Below are positions 5,319-5,380 of a stretch of 5,380 nucleotides of DNA, piece by piece. Source of the DNA: Dehalococcoidia bacterium (GTDB lineage Bacteria; Chloroflexota; Dehalococcoidia; Dehalococcoidales; JAUXAE01); NCBI GenBank assembly GCA_030665535.1, contig DAOUZU010000075.1:1-5380 (forward strand), given 5' to 3'. The notes under the pieces are model-generated. The model did not search any database. It was not told the origin of the DNA and saw nothing but the letters and a program-made list of their open reading frames with translations. The translations under genes were made by a program, and so were the position numbers. Within the stretch, counting starts at the first letter, position 1. The number at the start of each line of letters is the position of its first letter.

Positions 5319-5380
5319 ATGTCATTAAGAATGGGGCCGCTGGAGATAGGAATCATCCTGGTAATAATCTTAATCGTCTT
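5319..5380 (+). CDS. tatA: TatA/TatB-type Tat translocase subunit, N-terminus only
   Basis: Only the first 20 codons lie in the window. They read MSLRMGPLEI followed by GIILVIILIV: a short N-tail with the Gly-Pro-x-Glu motif, then a hydrophobic run beginning right after the Glu-Ile. This is the typical opening of TatA/TatB/Hcf106 proteins, whose single N-terminal membrane helix is preceded by a conserved Glu (TatA often has Gln there in proteobacteria, Glu in TatB and in many other phyla). These proteins form the pore or receptor that moves folded twin-arginine substrates across the membrane. The diagnostic FG hinge and amphipathic helix would follow just beyond the edge. TatA and TatB cannot be separated from this fragment, and another small membrane protein is possible. 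The gene is divergent from folP and has a strong AGGAGG site. Confidence 0.72.
   Translation, partial: MSLRMGPLEIGIILVIILIV

Overview
The window is a GC-rich (about 58-60% by eye), gene-dense bacterial segment. Six tightly packed genes run on the minus strand and one divergent gene starts at the right edge. The order recA-recX-rny, a folP-folK-6-pyruvoyltetrahydropterin-synthase-type operon and frequent GTG/TTG starts suggest a Chloroflexota-type genome, perhaps Dehalococcoidia. That placement is an inference from gene content and protein flavour; no marker in the window settles it.

Minus strand, in order of transcription (right to left). A pterin/folate operon comes first: folP (5005 to 4163), folK (4-bp GTGA overlap) and a queD/PTPS-family gene (true start 3660, overlapping the folK end by 19 bp). 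It is closed by a GC-rich hairpin with a short T-run at about 3236-3261. A candidate recA promoter abuts that terminator. recA (3189 to 2179), recX (2089 to 1445) and rny (1365 to beyond base 1) follow, separated by 89 and 79 bp. The recA-recX gap holds a perfect 26-bp palindrome that looks like an attenuator.

The 313-bp gap between folP and the right-hand gene (5006-5318) has no gene. It holds a candidate folP promoter, a cluster of TAGGCAT-type inverted and direct repeats resembling operators, and a candidate promoter with a 10-bp-phased direct repeat for the plus-strand gene. That gene shows only its first 20 codons and looks like a TatA/TatB-type Tat translocase subunit.

How the genes fit together. 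FolP and FolK catalyse adjacent steps of dihydropteroate synthesis. The PTPS protein carries a C-E-x-x-H-G-H active-site motif, the signature described for dual-function PTPS-I/III enzymes, and no folB lies between or beside the folate genes here. It may therefore make the FolK substrate directly, perhaps while also serving queuosine synthesis. RecA and RecX are the recombinase and its modulator. RNase Y is the membrane-anchored endonuclease that starts mRNA decay.

I see no mobile elements, CRISPR arrays, tRNAs or rRNAs. The window is mostly conserved housekeeping DNA. The parts most worth a second look are the PTPS motif in its operon context, the recA-recX attenuator and the repeat cluster upstream of folP.
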